Source: Actinomycetes bacterium (GTDB taxonomy: Bacteria; Actinomycetota; Coriobacteriia; Coriobacteriales; Eggerthellaceae). Taken from it: DNA of 28,168 nucleotides. This document shows, in pieces, positions 1-6,784 of this stretch (its first letter is position 1; the number at the start of each line of letters is the position of its first letter). The stretch is from positions 1-28,168 of the forward strand of contig JAEXAI010000001.1 of assembly GCA_023394615.1 (NCBI GenBank), given 5' to 3'. The position numbers were made by a program, and so were the translations under genes. Below the pieces are notes generated by a model. It was given only the letters and a program-made list of their open reading frames with translations, had not been told where the DNA came from and made no database searches.

Positions 1-98
1 AAATCGTCGACCACCTTGGCGATGGTGACCGCCTCGTTGTAGCAGGGGATAAGGACGGCTACGCTGCCATCGATATCATTCGCGGTGAAATCAGCCAC
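1..98 (-). CDS. Glycosyltransferase family 2, N-terminal fragment
   Basis: Only the first 32 codons lie in the window; the gene runs off the left edge. The start is a GTG at 98-96, chosen because an AAGGAG sits 5 nt upstream. After about 12 residues the protein reads VAVLIPCYNEAVTIAKVVDD. This is the first beta strand and nucleotide-sugar-binding start of GT-A fold family 2 glycosyltransferases, most like dolichol-phosphate mannosyltransferase or GtrB-type enzymes that move a sugar from a nucleotide donor to a lipid carrier. The DxD metal motif and any C-terminal membrane segments are outside the window, so donor and acceptor cannot be judged. The family call is well supported by the IPCYNE core; the subfamily is inference. 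Confidence 0.8.
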   Translation of the reverse strand, partial: MADFTANDIDGSVAVLIPCYNEAVTIAKVVDD

Positions 99-133
99 GG
101 ATACTCCTTGAATTCAGTGATTGTGCAGGAATC

Positions 134-164
134 ATTGTAGCGTTTTTTCGCTGCAAGTTCGCAA
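134..164 (-). promoter_or_regulatory. Candidate promoter for the glycosyltransferase gene
   Basis: Reading the minus strand, a TACAAT -10 box lies at 139-134 and a TTGCGA -35-like box at 164-159, separated by 19 bp, slightly longer than ideal. It would give a leader of roughly 30 nt before the GTG at 98. Nothing else recognisable was seen in the 99-322 gap, and no convincing terminator for the upstream AEC gene. Confidence 0.35.
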
Positions 165-322
165 AAAGAGAGCTTCTTCGCAGGTGTCACATGAAGATGA
201 AGGGGGCGTGGGGATAAAGGGGAGGGCTGGACACCCGTGAGCTTTCGCCGCTGGCACTTTGCTGAGTCTGCGAGTTTTATCATCTTGTGTCATGCCAGAA
301 GCTTCCCTAGGCTGCGCAGCGT

Positions 323-1255
323 TTAAAGCAGAATCGTTGCTAAAAAGGGAATGGTGAAAATAGACAGAATTGTGGTCACGAACGTGCCGCGGATAATCGT
401 GTTGAGGTCGCCGCCGTATTGCAAGCATAAAAGCGTGGCGTTGGTGGCTACCGGCATGCCGCTTGTCACCACCAATACACCGAGCAGCATCGGGTCGGCG
501 ATGATACCGCGTAAAATGAAATAGACGCAAACGGGTATGATCACCAAGCGAAACGCCGCCATAATATAGGTGCGGAAATGAGTAATCATGGTGATGATGG
601 GTAATTTTGCCAAGCTCGATCCGATGATGAGCATAGCTGCCGGTGTGGTCATCTGTCCGATGGTGTCCACGGCTTCGCCGACAACGCCCGTGTTCGTCAC
701 ACCGAGAATCGCGAATGCCATCGCTAAAAAGCACGACACCAAACACGGGTTTATCAATCGCTTCGCACTTTCTTTCAACTGGGTCCGCACGCTTCCCTCA
801 TGTTCGGACAGCATCATTATGCCCGCGGTGAACACCAGCACATTGAACGGGATATTCAATATAGCCCCGTACAAAACAGCTTGGCTGCCATAAATCGAAT
901 TCAGCACTGGAAATCCGATGAACCCGGTGTTGCCGAAAGCCATCATGAATTGGTAGGATCCGCGTTTGCTAGGCTCGAGTCTAAACGCATATGGCACAAT
1001 GAGCGCGATGGCCACGATAGCAACGTAGGTGACGCAAGAATAGAAAAAGATGGATTCAATCACTTCGGGGGCGGGCAGATTGTCGCACGTGATGACCGAA
1101 GCGATAATCATACACGGCAGGGCGATAGAAAGTACCAGTTTAGAAAGGGCTGCATCGAACTCATCGCCCATGATGTGAAATTTACGCGCGGCAAACCCTA
1201 GCGTCATAGCCAGAAACAATACAATCATCTGGGATTCGACGGCGAAGAAATCCAT
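323..1255 (-). CDS. AEC family transporter (auxin efflux carrier-like permease)
   Basis: A 310-residue polytopic membrane protein of the AEC family (Mem_trans domain), whose bacterial members move malate, malonate or other small organic anions. About ten hydrophobic segments are visible in two halves. The first contains the family pattern LSKLVLSIALPCMIIASV (a broken helix with a conserved Pro) and FGNTGFIGFPVL; the second carries GSSLAKLP and the matching VTSGMPVATNATLL. The length is normal for the family. The start is ATG 1255-1253 with GAGGG 5 nt upstream; a TTG 12 nt further upstream, inside the preceding gene, is less likely. The ABC-F stop codon (1259-1257) ends one base before this start, so translational coupling is expected. 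The substrate cannot be read from the sequence. Confidence 0.88.
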   Translation of the reverse strand: MDFFAVESQMIVLFLAMTLGFAARKFHIMGDEFDAALSKLVLSIALPCMIIASVITCDNLPAPEVIESIFFYSCVTYVAIVAIALIVPYAFRLEPSKRGSYQFMMAFGNTGFIGFPVLNSIYGSQAVLYGAILNIPFNVLVFTAGIMMLSEHEGSVRTQLKESAKRLINPCLVSCFLAMAFAILGVTNTGVVGEAVDTIGQMTTPAAMLIIGSSLAKLPIITMITHFRTYIMAAFRLVIIPVCVYFILRGIIADPMLLGVLVVTSGMPVATNATLLCLQYGGDLNTIIRGTFVTTILSIFTIPFLATILL

Positions 1256-1256
1256 G

Positions 1257-3122
1257 TCAGCCCTCAAGTGCCTCGCTCAGTACAAGCCAGGATTCCTCAA
1301 GCTCGTCAAGTGCATCTTGCTGTAGTTGAATGTCGGCTTGAATGCTTGCCAACTGTTCGAAATCGTATGGGTCGGCCTGAGCCAGCCGCTCTTTTTGCTG
1401 CTCGACACGCTCGCGCTGGGTGGTCATCTTACGCTCGGTGCTCGCGAGCTGCTTGCGCATCTTGTGGACCTCTGCGTTGGAAAGCTCTATGGATGTGTCC
1501 TCGTCTGCTACAGGTGCGGATACCTCTGTAGAGGAGCCGTTGACCGCGATTGCACCTCTCGAGGTATTTTTGGCAGCGCTGTTCGCATTCGTTCCCTTTG
1601 ACGAAGAAGCTCCTGCATCTGTGGTCTCTTCCAGAAGACGCAGGTACTCATCGATACCGCCAGGTACATGCTGCACGCGAGTGTCGAGTATCGCGTATTG
1701 GTCATCGGTCACGCGTTCGATGAGGTAACGGTCGTGGCTTACCACTAAAAGCGTGCCAGGCCACGAATCCAACAGGTCCTCCATGACGGCCAGCATATCG
1801 GTGTCTAAGTCGTTGCCTGGCTCATCCAAAATCAGCACGTTCGGCTCGTCCAAAAGCGTCAGCAGCAGCTGTAGCCGTCGGCGTTGCCCGCCGGAAAGGT
1901 CCTTCACGCGAGCATTCAAATCGTCACGGGTGAAACCCAGCCGCTCGCACAATGCCGTGGGGGAGAGCTTTTTACCGTCAATCTCGTAATACGTTTTATA
2001 GCGTCCCAGTACGATGCGCACCACGTCGTCTTCCACGGCCGCCAGTTCGTCTAGGTTCTGCGAAAGAGACGCGAAATGCACGGTTTTGCCGATTTTCACA
2101 TGACCGGCGCTGGGACGCAGTTTGCCATCTATCAGGGCTAACAGGGTTGATTTACCGGCACCGTTTTTTCCCAGTACGCCGATGCGATCGCCTGGCCCGA
2201 TGTTCCATGTGATATCGGAAAGCAAGCGCTTGCCGCCTCGATCCATGCACACGTCGTGCATCTCCACCACTTGTTTGCCTAAACGGCTCATGGCCATCTG
2301 TTTTAGTTCGAGGGGATTGCGCACTTCAGGCACATCCGATATCAGAGCCTGTGCGGCTTCTAGATGGAATCGGGGTTTGCTGCGGCGCGCTTGGGCGCCA
2401 CGGGAAAGCCATGCGAGCTCTTTGCGCAGTTGGTTTTGGCGTTTCTCTTCCTTGAGCGCTGCGAGCCTATCGCGTTCGACGCGCTGCATAATATATGCCG
2501 AGTATCCGCCCTCAAACGGGTCGACGCATCCGTCGTGCACTTCCCACATGTGCTCGCACACTTCGTCCAAAAACCAACGATCATGCGTAACGACCAGCAA
2601 CGCCCCGGTGTTTTTCGGCCAGCGGTTTTTTAAATGGTCGGCCAGCCAATTGATGGCCTCCATGTCCAAATGGTTCGTCGGCTCGTCCAGCAGCAATATA
2701 TCCCAGTCGCCGATGAGCAACCGCGCCAAGTCGACGCGTCGGCGTTGCCCGCCGGAAAGAGTGCCCACTTGCGCGCGCATGGGCACATCGCCTAAAAGCT
2801 CATCGACGATAGAGCGCTTTCGACGGTCTGATTGCCATGCGTAGGCATCGGATCCGCCTAGCAGGTCTTCCACGATATCGTCATCAGAAAACGGATCGGT
2901 TTGGCCCAGCATGCCCACTGTTGAATTCCCGCTGGGGATAACGCGCCCGCTATCAGGGATTACCTGTCCTGCAATCACGCGTAGCAAAGTCGATTTGCCA
3001 TCACCGTTTTTGCCGACGATACCGATGCGCTCACCTGTGCCCACACCCAGCGTCACATTGTCGAATATCAGCTTGGTTGGGTATTCTAGGTGCAGGTCTT
3101 TGCATGTGAACATAACTGCCAT
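1257..3122 (-). CDS. ABC-F family ATPase, Uup-like
   Basis: A 621-residue soluble protein with two fused ATP-binding cassettes and no membrane segment, the ABC-F architecture of ribosome-associated translation factors. Cassette 1 has Walker A GKNGDGKST (37-45), signature LSGGQ (122-126) and Walker B LLLDEPTNHLD. Cassette 2 has GKNGAGKST (318-326), LSGGQ (409-413) and LILDEPGNDLD, where Gly replaces the usual Thr after EP while the catalytic Glu is kept. The interdomain linker (about 225-285, with RGAQARRSKPRF) resembles that of Uup. A low-complexity Ser/Ala/Thr stretch then leads to a C-terminal coiled coil (about 550-621), also typical of Uup, which acts on ribosomes or branched DNA. The start has AAGGAGG 7 nt upstream. 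Antibiotic-resistance ABC-Fs are an alternative, but the C-terminal coiled coil favours Uup. Confidence 0.88.
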   Translation of the reverse strand: MAVMFTCKDLHLEYPTKLIFDNVTLGVGTGERIGIVGKNGDGKSTLLRVIAGQVIPDSGRVIPSGNSTVGMLGQTDPFSDDDIVEDLLGGSDAYAWQSDRRKRSIVDELLGDVPMRAQVGTLSGGQRRRVDLARLLIGDWDILLLDEPTNHLDMEAINWLADHLKNRWPKNTGALLVVTHDRWFLDEVCEHMWEVHDGCVDPFEGGYSAYIMQRVERDRLAALKEEKRQNQLRKELAWLSRGAQARRSKPRFHLEAAQALISDVPEVRNPLELKQMAMSRLGKQVVEMHDVCMDRGGKRLLSDITWNIGPGDRIGVLGKNGAGKSTLLALIDGKLRPSAGHVKIGKTVHFASLSQNLDELAAVEDDVVRIVLGRYKTYYEIDGKKLSPTALCERLGFTRDDLNARVKDLSGGQRRRLQLLLTLLDEPNVLILDEPGNDLDTDMLAVMEDLLDSWPGTLLVVSHDRYLIERVTDDQYAILDTRVQHVPGGIDEYLRLLEETTDAGASSSKGTNANSAAKNTSRGAIAVNGSSTEVSAPVADEDTSIELSNAEVHKMRKQLASTERKMTTQRERVEQQKERLAQADPYDFEQLASIQADIQLQQDALDELEESWLVLSEALEG

Positions 3123-3152
3123 CGGTTCGCCTCCTTCATACGTGCGTGTTCT

Positions 3153-3195
3153 CGGATCATTAATCCGTTCGGGATACGGATTTGTTCAGGATACG
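3153..3195 (-). promoter_or_regulatory. Direct repeats and small palindrome upstream of the ABC-F gene
   Basis: Two 12-bp direct repeats, GTTCGGGATACG (3167-3178) and GTTCAGGATACG (3184-3195), match at 11 of 12 positions and start 17 bp apart. They abut a palindrome with CGGAT/ATCCG arms (3153-3167). All lie 30-75 bp upstream of the ABC-F start, in what should be its leader or promoter. A TACTAT -10-like box lies a little further upstream on the minus strand but has no good -35 partner. Regulator or attenuator function is inference only. Confidence 0.3.
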
Positions 3196-3339
3196 ATTTT
3201 CCATAGTACCCGTGTCCAGGCGTGCCATCGTAAACGACGTGAAAAAAACGAATGGTTACTTGGGGCGTTTGCAATCTGGCTCTCGTATCTGCCGCATCCC
3301 CTAGTACCGTATTGCGCTTTTCTCATCTCTCCAACAGAT

Positions 3340-3494
3340 TTTTGTCAATCAGACCCGCTGTGTGCGATTTGGTTCCGAGATATTCTCTATCGAACTTTTG
3401 CCATCTGGGGAAATAGCGACTGTCGTCTTTTGAGCTTACGAAAAAAGTGATATTTGCCGGTTGAAATCGCACACAGCGGGTTTGATTGACAAAA
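3340..3494. repeat. 31-bp inverted repeat pair, 155-bp MITE-like element
   Basis: The arms at 3340-3370 and 3464-3494 are reverse complements at 30 of 31 positions and enclose 93 bp that code for nothing recognisable. Each arm, read inward, begins TTTTGTCAATCA and contains CCCGCTGTGTGCGATT. The element lies in the spacer between the 3' end of the GGGtGRT gene and the leader of the ABC-F gene. A non-autonomous mobile element with terminal inverted repeats is the simplest reading. A large RNA stem-loop or a regulator-binding pair are alternatives. No clear target-site duplication was found. The rest of the 3123-3771 spacer holds only the direct repeats near 3170 and the short-repeat array at 3612. 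Confidence 0.6.
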
Positions 3495-3611
3495 CCTGAT
3501 TCTGCAATCGACGCAGCGCGAGCCCCCGTTTCCGAAGGCTCGCGATGATTGCGAATGATCTGGTGATACGAACATGTTGGTGATGCGAATATGCAGGCAC
3601 CACGAGACGCC

Positions 3612-3754
3612 GCGCACAAACTCGCGGCGCACACAAGCTCGCGGCGTGCGCAAACAAACTCGCGGCGCACACAAGCTCGCGGCGCGCGCGAACACGCGTT
3701 GCGCACACAAACTCGCACCGCACGCAAACTCGCGGCTCGCGCGAACAGGCTCGC
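3612..3754. repeat. Degenerate GC-rich tandem repeat array (about 17-bp unit)
   Basis: About seven imperfect copies of a unit near GCGCACACAARCTCGCG. The copies at 3627-3643 and 3665-3681 are identical; others are 15, 16 or 21 bp long. The array ends 17 bp from the stop codon of the GGGtGRT gene, so it lies in the 3' untranslated region of that operon. On the minus strand it is open in several frames, giving Cys/Arg/Ala-rich peptides, but these have no start context and are not called as genes. It could act as a structured transcript end or be replication-slippage DNA. It is not a CRISPR array: units are contiguous and there are no spacers. Confidence 0.6.
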
Positions 3755-3771
3755 ACCTTGACCCGGCGGTT

Positions 3772-4770
3772 TTAGCTTACTGCCTCTTCCACGGCTACAG
3801 CCACGGCAACCGTGGCGCCGACCATTGGGTTGTTGCCCATGCCCAAAAAGCCCATCATCTCAACGTGGGCGGGCACGCTCGATGATCCGGCGAACTGCGC
3901 ATCAGAATGCATGCGGCCCATCGTGTCGGTCATGCCGTAGCTGGCAGGACCTGCTGCCATGTTGTCGGGATGCAACGTGCGGCCCGTGCCGCCGCCGGAT
4001 GCCACGCTGAAATACTTCTTGCCAGCTTCAATGGCTTCTTTTTTGTACGTGCCGGCAACGGGGTGTTGAAAACGGGTGGGGTTGGTGGAATTGCCCGTGA
4101 TGGACACATCCACTCCTTCCAGCCACATGATGGCTACGCCTTCGCGCACGTCATCGCAACCGAAGCAGCGTACGTCTCCGCGCTCGCCTTCGGAATAGCG
4201 AATCTCGCGTACAACGGCGAGCTTGCTGGTGTTGTAGTCGAACTGCGTCTGTACGTAGGTGAAACCGTTGATGCGGCTGATAATCTGCGCGGCGTCTTTG
4301 CCCAAGCCGTTCAAGATCACGCGAAGCGGCTTTTTGCGCGCCTTGTTGGCGTTGCGTACGATGCCGATGGCGCCCTCTGCGGCAGCGAAGCTCTCATGCC
4401 CCGCCAGGAAGCAGAAGCACTCGGTCTCGTCGCGCAATAGCATGGCACCGAGGTTGCCATGACCGAAACCGACTTTGCGGTCTTCGGCCACCGATCCGGG
4501 AATGCAGAACGCCTGCAAGCCGATGCCGATTTTCTCAGCTGCCTCAGCAGCGGTTTTCACATGTGACTGCATCGCGATAGCGGCACCCACGCAATAGGCC
4601 CACGCTGCGTTCTCAAACGCGATGGGCTGCACCTCTTTTACGATTTCATAGGGATCGAATCCTGCATCTTGGCACATGGTGCGGCAGTCCTCGACCGATT
4701 TAATACCGAATTCCGAAATGACCTCGTCGATCTTGTCGATGCGGCGTTCGTAGCTTTCAAACAATGCCAT
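3772..4770 (-). CDS. GGGtGRT family protein
   Basis: A 332-residue protein of the family named after its GGGtGRT motif, here SGGGTGRT ending at residue 265. The family is found in anaerobes and has no established reaction. Other visible blocks are CIPGSVAEDRKVGFGHGNLGAM (split here as residues 89-110), LNGLGKDAAQIIS (153-165), and a C-terminal Gly/Met segment followed by a Val/Ala run. Several cysteines (60, 89, 118, 120, 202, 205) could bind metal or a cluster, but no classic Fe-S motif is obvious. The start ATG at 4770 has AGGAG 6 nt upstream. The NifU-like gene ends 9 nt before this ORF, so the two are cotranscribed, a pairing I recall from other genomes. A link to Fe-S cluster or cofactor handling is inferred from that pairing only. 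Confidence 0.85.
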   Translation of the reverse strand: MALFESYERRIDKIDEVISEFGIKSVEDCRTMCQDAGFDPYEIVKEVQPIAFENAAWAYCVGAAIAMQSHVKTAAEAAEKIGIGLQAFCIPGSVAEDRKVGFGHGNLGAMLLRDETECFCFLAGHESFAAAEGAIGIVRNANKARKKPLRVILNGLGKDAAQIISRINGFTYVQTQFDYNTSKLAVVREIRYSEGERGDVRCFGCDDVREGVAIMWLEGVDVSITGNSTNPTRFQHPVAGTYKKEAIEAGKKYFSVASGGGTGRTLHPDNMAAGPASYGMTDTMGRMHSDAQFAGSSSVPAHVEMMGFLGMGNNPMVGATVAVAVAVEEAVS

Positions 4771-4779
4771 GATTGGCTC

Positions 4780-5472
4780 CTATTCTTCGCGCGGATCGAC
4801 GTATTTTGCAGCTTCATCGAAGCGACCGTAGGAGCCCTTCGCATCTTCTAGGGCTTTGTTGGCGTCGGTGCCCTTCTTCACGGCCTCCATCATTTTGCCC
4901 AAGTTCACGAACTCGTAGCCAATGATCTGGTTTTCGCCATCCAGTGCCACGCGTGTGACGTAGCCTTCGGTCATTTCCAAATAGCGCGGGCCTTTGGCTT
5001 TGGTGCCGTACATGGTCCCTATCATACTGCGGCCACCTTTGCCCAGGTCATCCAAGCCGGCGCCCACAGGCAAGCCGCCTTCGCTGAAAGCGGTCTGCGT
5101 ACGTCCGTAGACGATCTGCAAAAACAGCTCGCGCATGGCAGTGTTGATAGCGTCGCACACCAAGTCGGTGTTCAACGCTTCCAAAATGGTCTTGCCAATC
5201 AGAATCTCGCTGGCCATGGCGGCAGAATGCGTCATGCCCGAGCATCCAATCGTCTCAATCAGACATTCCTCGATGATGCCCTCTTTCACGTTCAGGCTGA
5301 GTTTACATGCACCCTGCTGGGGCGCGCACCAACCTATACCGTGCGTGAGTCCGCTGATATCTCCGATTTGTTTGGCTTGAACCCATTTGCCCTCTTCAGG
5401 AATGGGCGCCGGTCCGTGGTATGCGCCCTTCGCGATGGGGCACATGCTCTCCACTTCGGCTGTATACAACAT
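4780..5472 (-). CDS. NifU-like iron-sulfur cluster assembly scaffold protein
   Basis: A 230-residue protein related to the N-terminal scaffold domain of NifU/IscU, which holds a nascent Fe-S cluster for transfer to client proteins. Candidate cluster ligands are Cys49, Cys56, Cys70 and Cys77; the segment ETIGCSGMTHSAAMASEIL (73-91) matches the NifU-type GC-x-A/S-SxAMASE region. It is longer than a simple IscU (about 130 residues), with a distinct C-terminal part after about residue 140. The start ATG 5472 was preferred over an in-frame ATG 90 nt upstream because GAAAGGA lies properly placed before it and conserved-looking sequence begins there. It is the first gene of a two-gene operon with the GGGtGRT gene. 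No cysteine desulfurase is nearby, so sulfur would come from elsewhere. Confidence 0.8.
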   Translation of the reverse strand: MLYTAEVESMCPIAKGAYHGPAPIPEEGKWVQAKQIGDISGLTHGIGWCAPQQGACKLSLNVKEGIIEECLIETIGCSGMTHSAAMASEILIGKTILEALNTDLVCDAINTAMRELFLQIVYGRTQTAFSEGGLPVGAGLDDLGKGGRSMIGTMYGTKAKGPRYLEMTEGYVTRVALDGENQIIGYEFVNLGKMMEAVKKGTDANKALEDAKGSYGRFDEAAKYVDPREE

Positions 5473-5550
5473 AGCAGGTTCCTTTCGATGGTTCGGAAAG
5501 CTATTCGCGCACGCGCCCGCAAAGGGCGCTCCATTTGCGCGCACGTTCGC

Positions 5551-5556
5551 ATTATA
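5551..5556 (-). promoter_or_regulatory. Candidate -10 box of the NifU-like/GGGtGRT operon
   Basis: A perfect TATAAT on the minus strand at 5556-5551, about 80 bp upstream of the NifU-like start codon. No recognisable TTGACA-type -35 is found 16-18 bp further upstream, so the call rests on the -10 alone. Confidence 0.4.
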
Positions 5557-5615
5557 TTGCATGCTGGCCCGTCTGGGGATTTATTTTGCCAGATTAGCAA
5601 ACCAAAGGTGTGACC

Positions 5616-5624
5616 TGTTAGAAT
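5616..5624 (+). promoter_or_regulatory. Extended -10 promoter of the YbjQ-family gene
   Basis: TGTTAGAAT at 5616-5624 fits the extended -10 pattern TGnTAnAAT and lies 46 bp before the ATG at 5670. It is divergent from, and about 60 bp away from, the candidate -10 of the NifU-like operon. The -35 region is poor, as is common for extended -10 promoters. Confidence 0.5.
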
Positions 5625-5669
5625 ATAGGATATCAGTCTGTGCAGTCATTCAATCGAAAGGACTCCGTC

Positions 5670-5981
5670 ATGATCGTTACCACTTCCGATATAGTTCCCG
5701 GCCAGAATGTCCAAGTGCTTGGTTTGGTCCGCGGCAACATCGTCACATCCAAAAATATAGGTCGCGATATGATGGCTGGCTTCAAAAGCATGGCCGGCGG
5801 CGAGATCAAGACCTACACGCAGATGACCGACGAGGCCCGCGAGCTCGCACTCGACCGCATGATTGCTGCAGCTGAGGCCATGGGTGCTGATGCGGTTATC
5901 ATGATGCGTTTCTCAGAAGGCTCGGTTGCTGAGGGTACTATCGAGCTTTTGGCATACGGTACAGCGGTGAAGCTTTCCTAA
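5670..5981 (+). CDS. YbjQ family (UPF0145) heavy-metal-binding domain protein
   Basis: A 103-residue protein spanning the full YbjQ/UPF0145 domain. The family pattern is clear: IVPGQNVQVLGLVRGNIV, then KNIGRDMMAGFKSMAGGEI, a helix TDEARELALDRMIAAAEAMGA, and a final pair of strands ending AYGTAVKL. Members form small oligomeric (pentamer-like) proteins, annotated as putative heavy-metal binding, but no cysteine is present here and the cellular role is not established. The start ATG 5670 has GAAAGGA 7 nt upstream and was chosen over an in-frame GTG 30 nt earlier. It precedes the ABC transporter genes by about 90 bp on the same strand; cotranscription is possible but not shown. Confidence 0.88.
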   Translation: MIVTTSDIVPGQNVQVLGLVRGNIVTSKNIGRDMMAGFKSMAGGEIKTYTQMTDEARELALDRMIAAAEAMGADAVIMMRFSEGSVAEGTIELLAYGTAVKLS

Positions 5982-6073
5982 ACAGTACGACTCGGTGGGG
6001 GATAGGATTCGCACGCCACGTGCAAAGTCGCACAGGTGAAAGGCAAAATCATTACCAGCGGAAAGGCAGTACC

Positions 6074-6775
6074 ATGGCGTTCGTGGAATTCCAAGATGTT
6101 CGCAAGACATACCATATGGGCGAAGTGGAAGTTGCTGCCGTCGACGGTATGGACTTCACTATCGAACGTGGTGAGTTCGTGGTAATCGTGGGTCCTTCGG
6201 GTGCGGGAAAAACCACCGTACTGAACATTTTGGGCGGCATCGACACGTGTACATCCGGCACCATTTCGCTGGACGGCAAGCGCATCAGTGATTACGGCGA
6301 GCGCGAGCTGACGCTGTACCGCCGCCACGACGTCGGCTTCGTCTTTCAGTTCTACAATCTTGTGCAGAATCTCACCGCGAAAGAGAACGTTGAGCTGGCG
6401 ACCCAGATTTGCGAAGACCCTCTTGACGCAGCCGAAGTGATGGGTCTGGTCGGTCTGGGCCATCGTTTGGACAATTTCCCCGGCCAGCTTTCCGGTGGCG
6501 AACAGCAGCGTGTGGCCATCGCCCGTGCGTTGGCGAAAAATCCCAAGCTGCTTTTATGCGACGAACCTACCGGCGCCCTCGATTACAAAACCGGCAAAGC
6601 GATTCTGCGATTGCTGCAGACCACATGTGCCGAAACAGGGCGCACCGTGGTACTGATCACGCACAACCAAGCGTTCACTTCCATCGCCGACCGTGTCATC
6701 CATGTGCGCGAAGGTCGCGCGCTGAGCATCGAAGTAAACGAGCGCCCTGTGGATGCGTCCACCCTCGAATGGTGA
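6074..6775 (+). CDS. ABC transporter ATP-binding protein, MacB/LolD type
   Basis: A 233-residue ATPase subunit. Walker A GPSGAGKT is at 40-47, the Q-loop lies in FVFQFYNLVQNLTAKENVEL, the signature LSGGEQQRVAIARAL begins at 139, Walker B LLLCDEPTGALD spans 159-170 and the H-loop lies in VLITHNQ. The FYNL...T..ENVEL block and EPTGALD are typical of the MacB/LolD/FtsE subfamily, which pairs with FtsX-like permeases. The start ATG 6074 has GAAAGG 7 nt upstream; an in-frame ATG 54 nt earlier lacks this. Its stop is 9 nt before the GTG of the permease gene, so the two proteins should form one complex, probably an exporter or a mechanotransmission machine at the membrane. The substrate is unknown. 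Confidence 0.92.
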   Translation: MAFVEFQDVRKTYHMGEVEVAAVDGMDFTIERGEFVVIVGPSGAGKTTVLNILGGIDTCTSGTISLDGKRISDYGERELTLYRRHDVGFVFQFYNLVQNLTAKENVELATQICEDPLDAAEVMGLVGLGHRLDNFPGQLSGGEQQRVAIARALAKNPKLLLCDEPTGALDYKTGKAILRLLQTTCAETGRTVVLITHNQAFTSIADRVIHVREGRALSIEVNERPVDASTLEW

Positions 6776-6784
6776 TGTTTTCCA

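Noticed and set aside
3612..3754. Possible CRISPR array
   Set aside because: Units of 15-21 bp are contiguous and degenerate, with no unique spacers and no cas genes.
3323..3756. Minus-strand ORFs with Cys/Arg/Ala-rich repeats, resembling a cysteine-rich peptide
   Set aside because: Three overlapping frames are open at once across the GC-rich repeat array, which is what a short repeat of this composition produces. There is no start context, and the inverted repeat runs through the same frames.
5485..5562. Upstream in-frame start giving a 260-residue NifU-like protein
   Set aside because: The extra 30 residues look unlike the family, and the ATG at 5472 has the proper ribosome binding site; the candidate -10 box also lies over this upstream segment.
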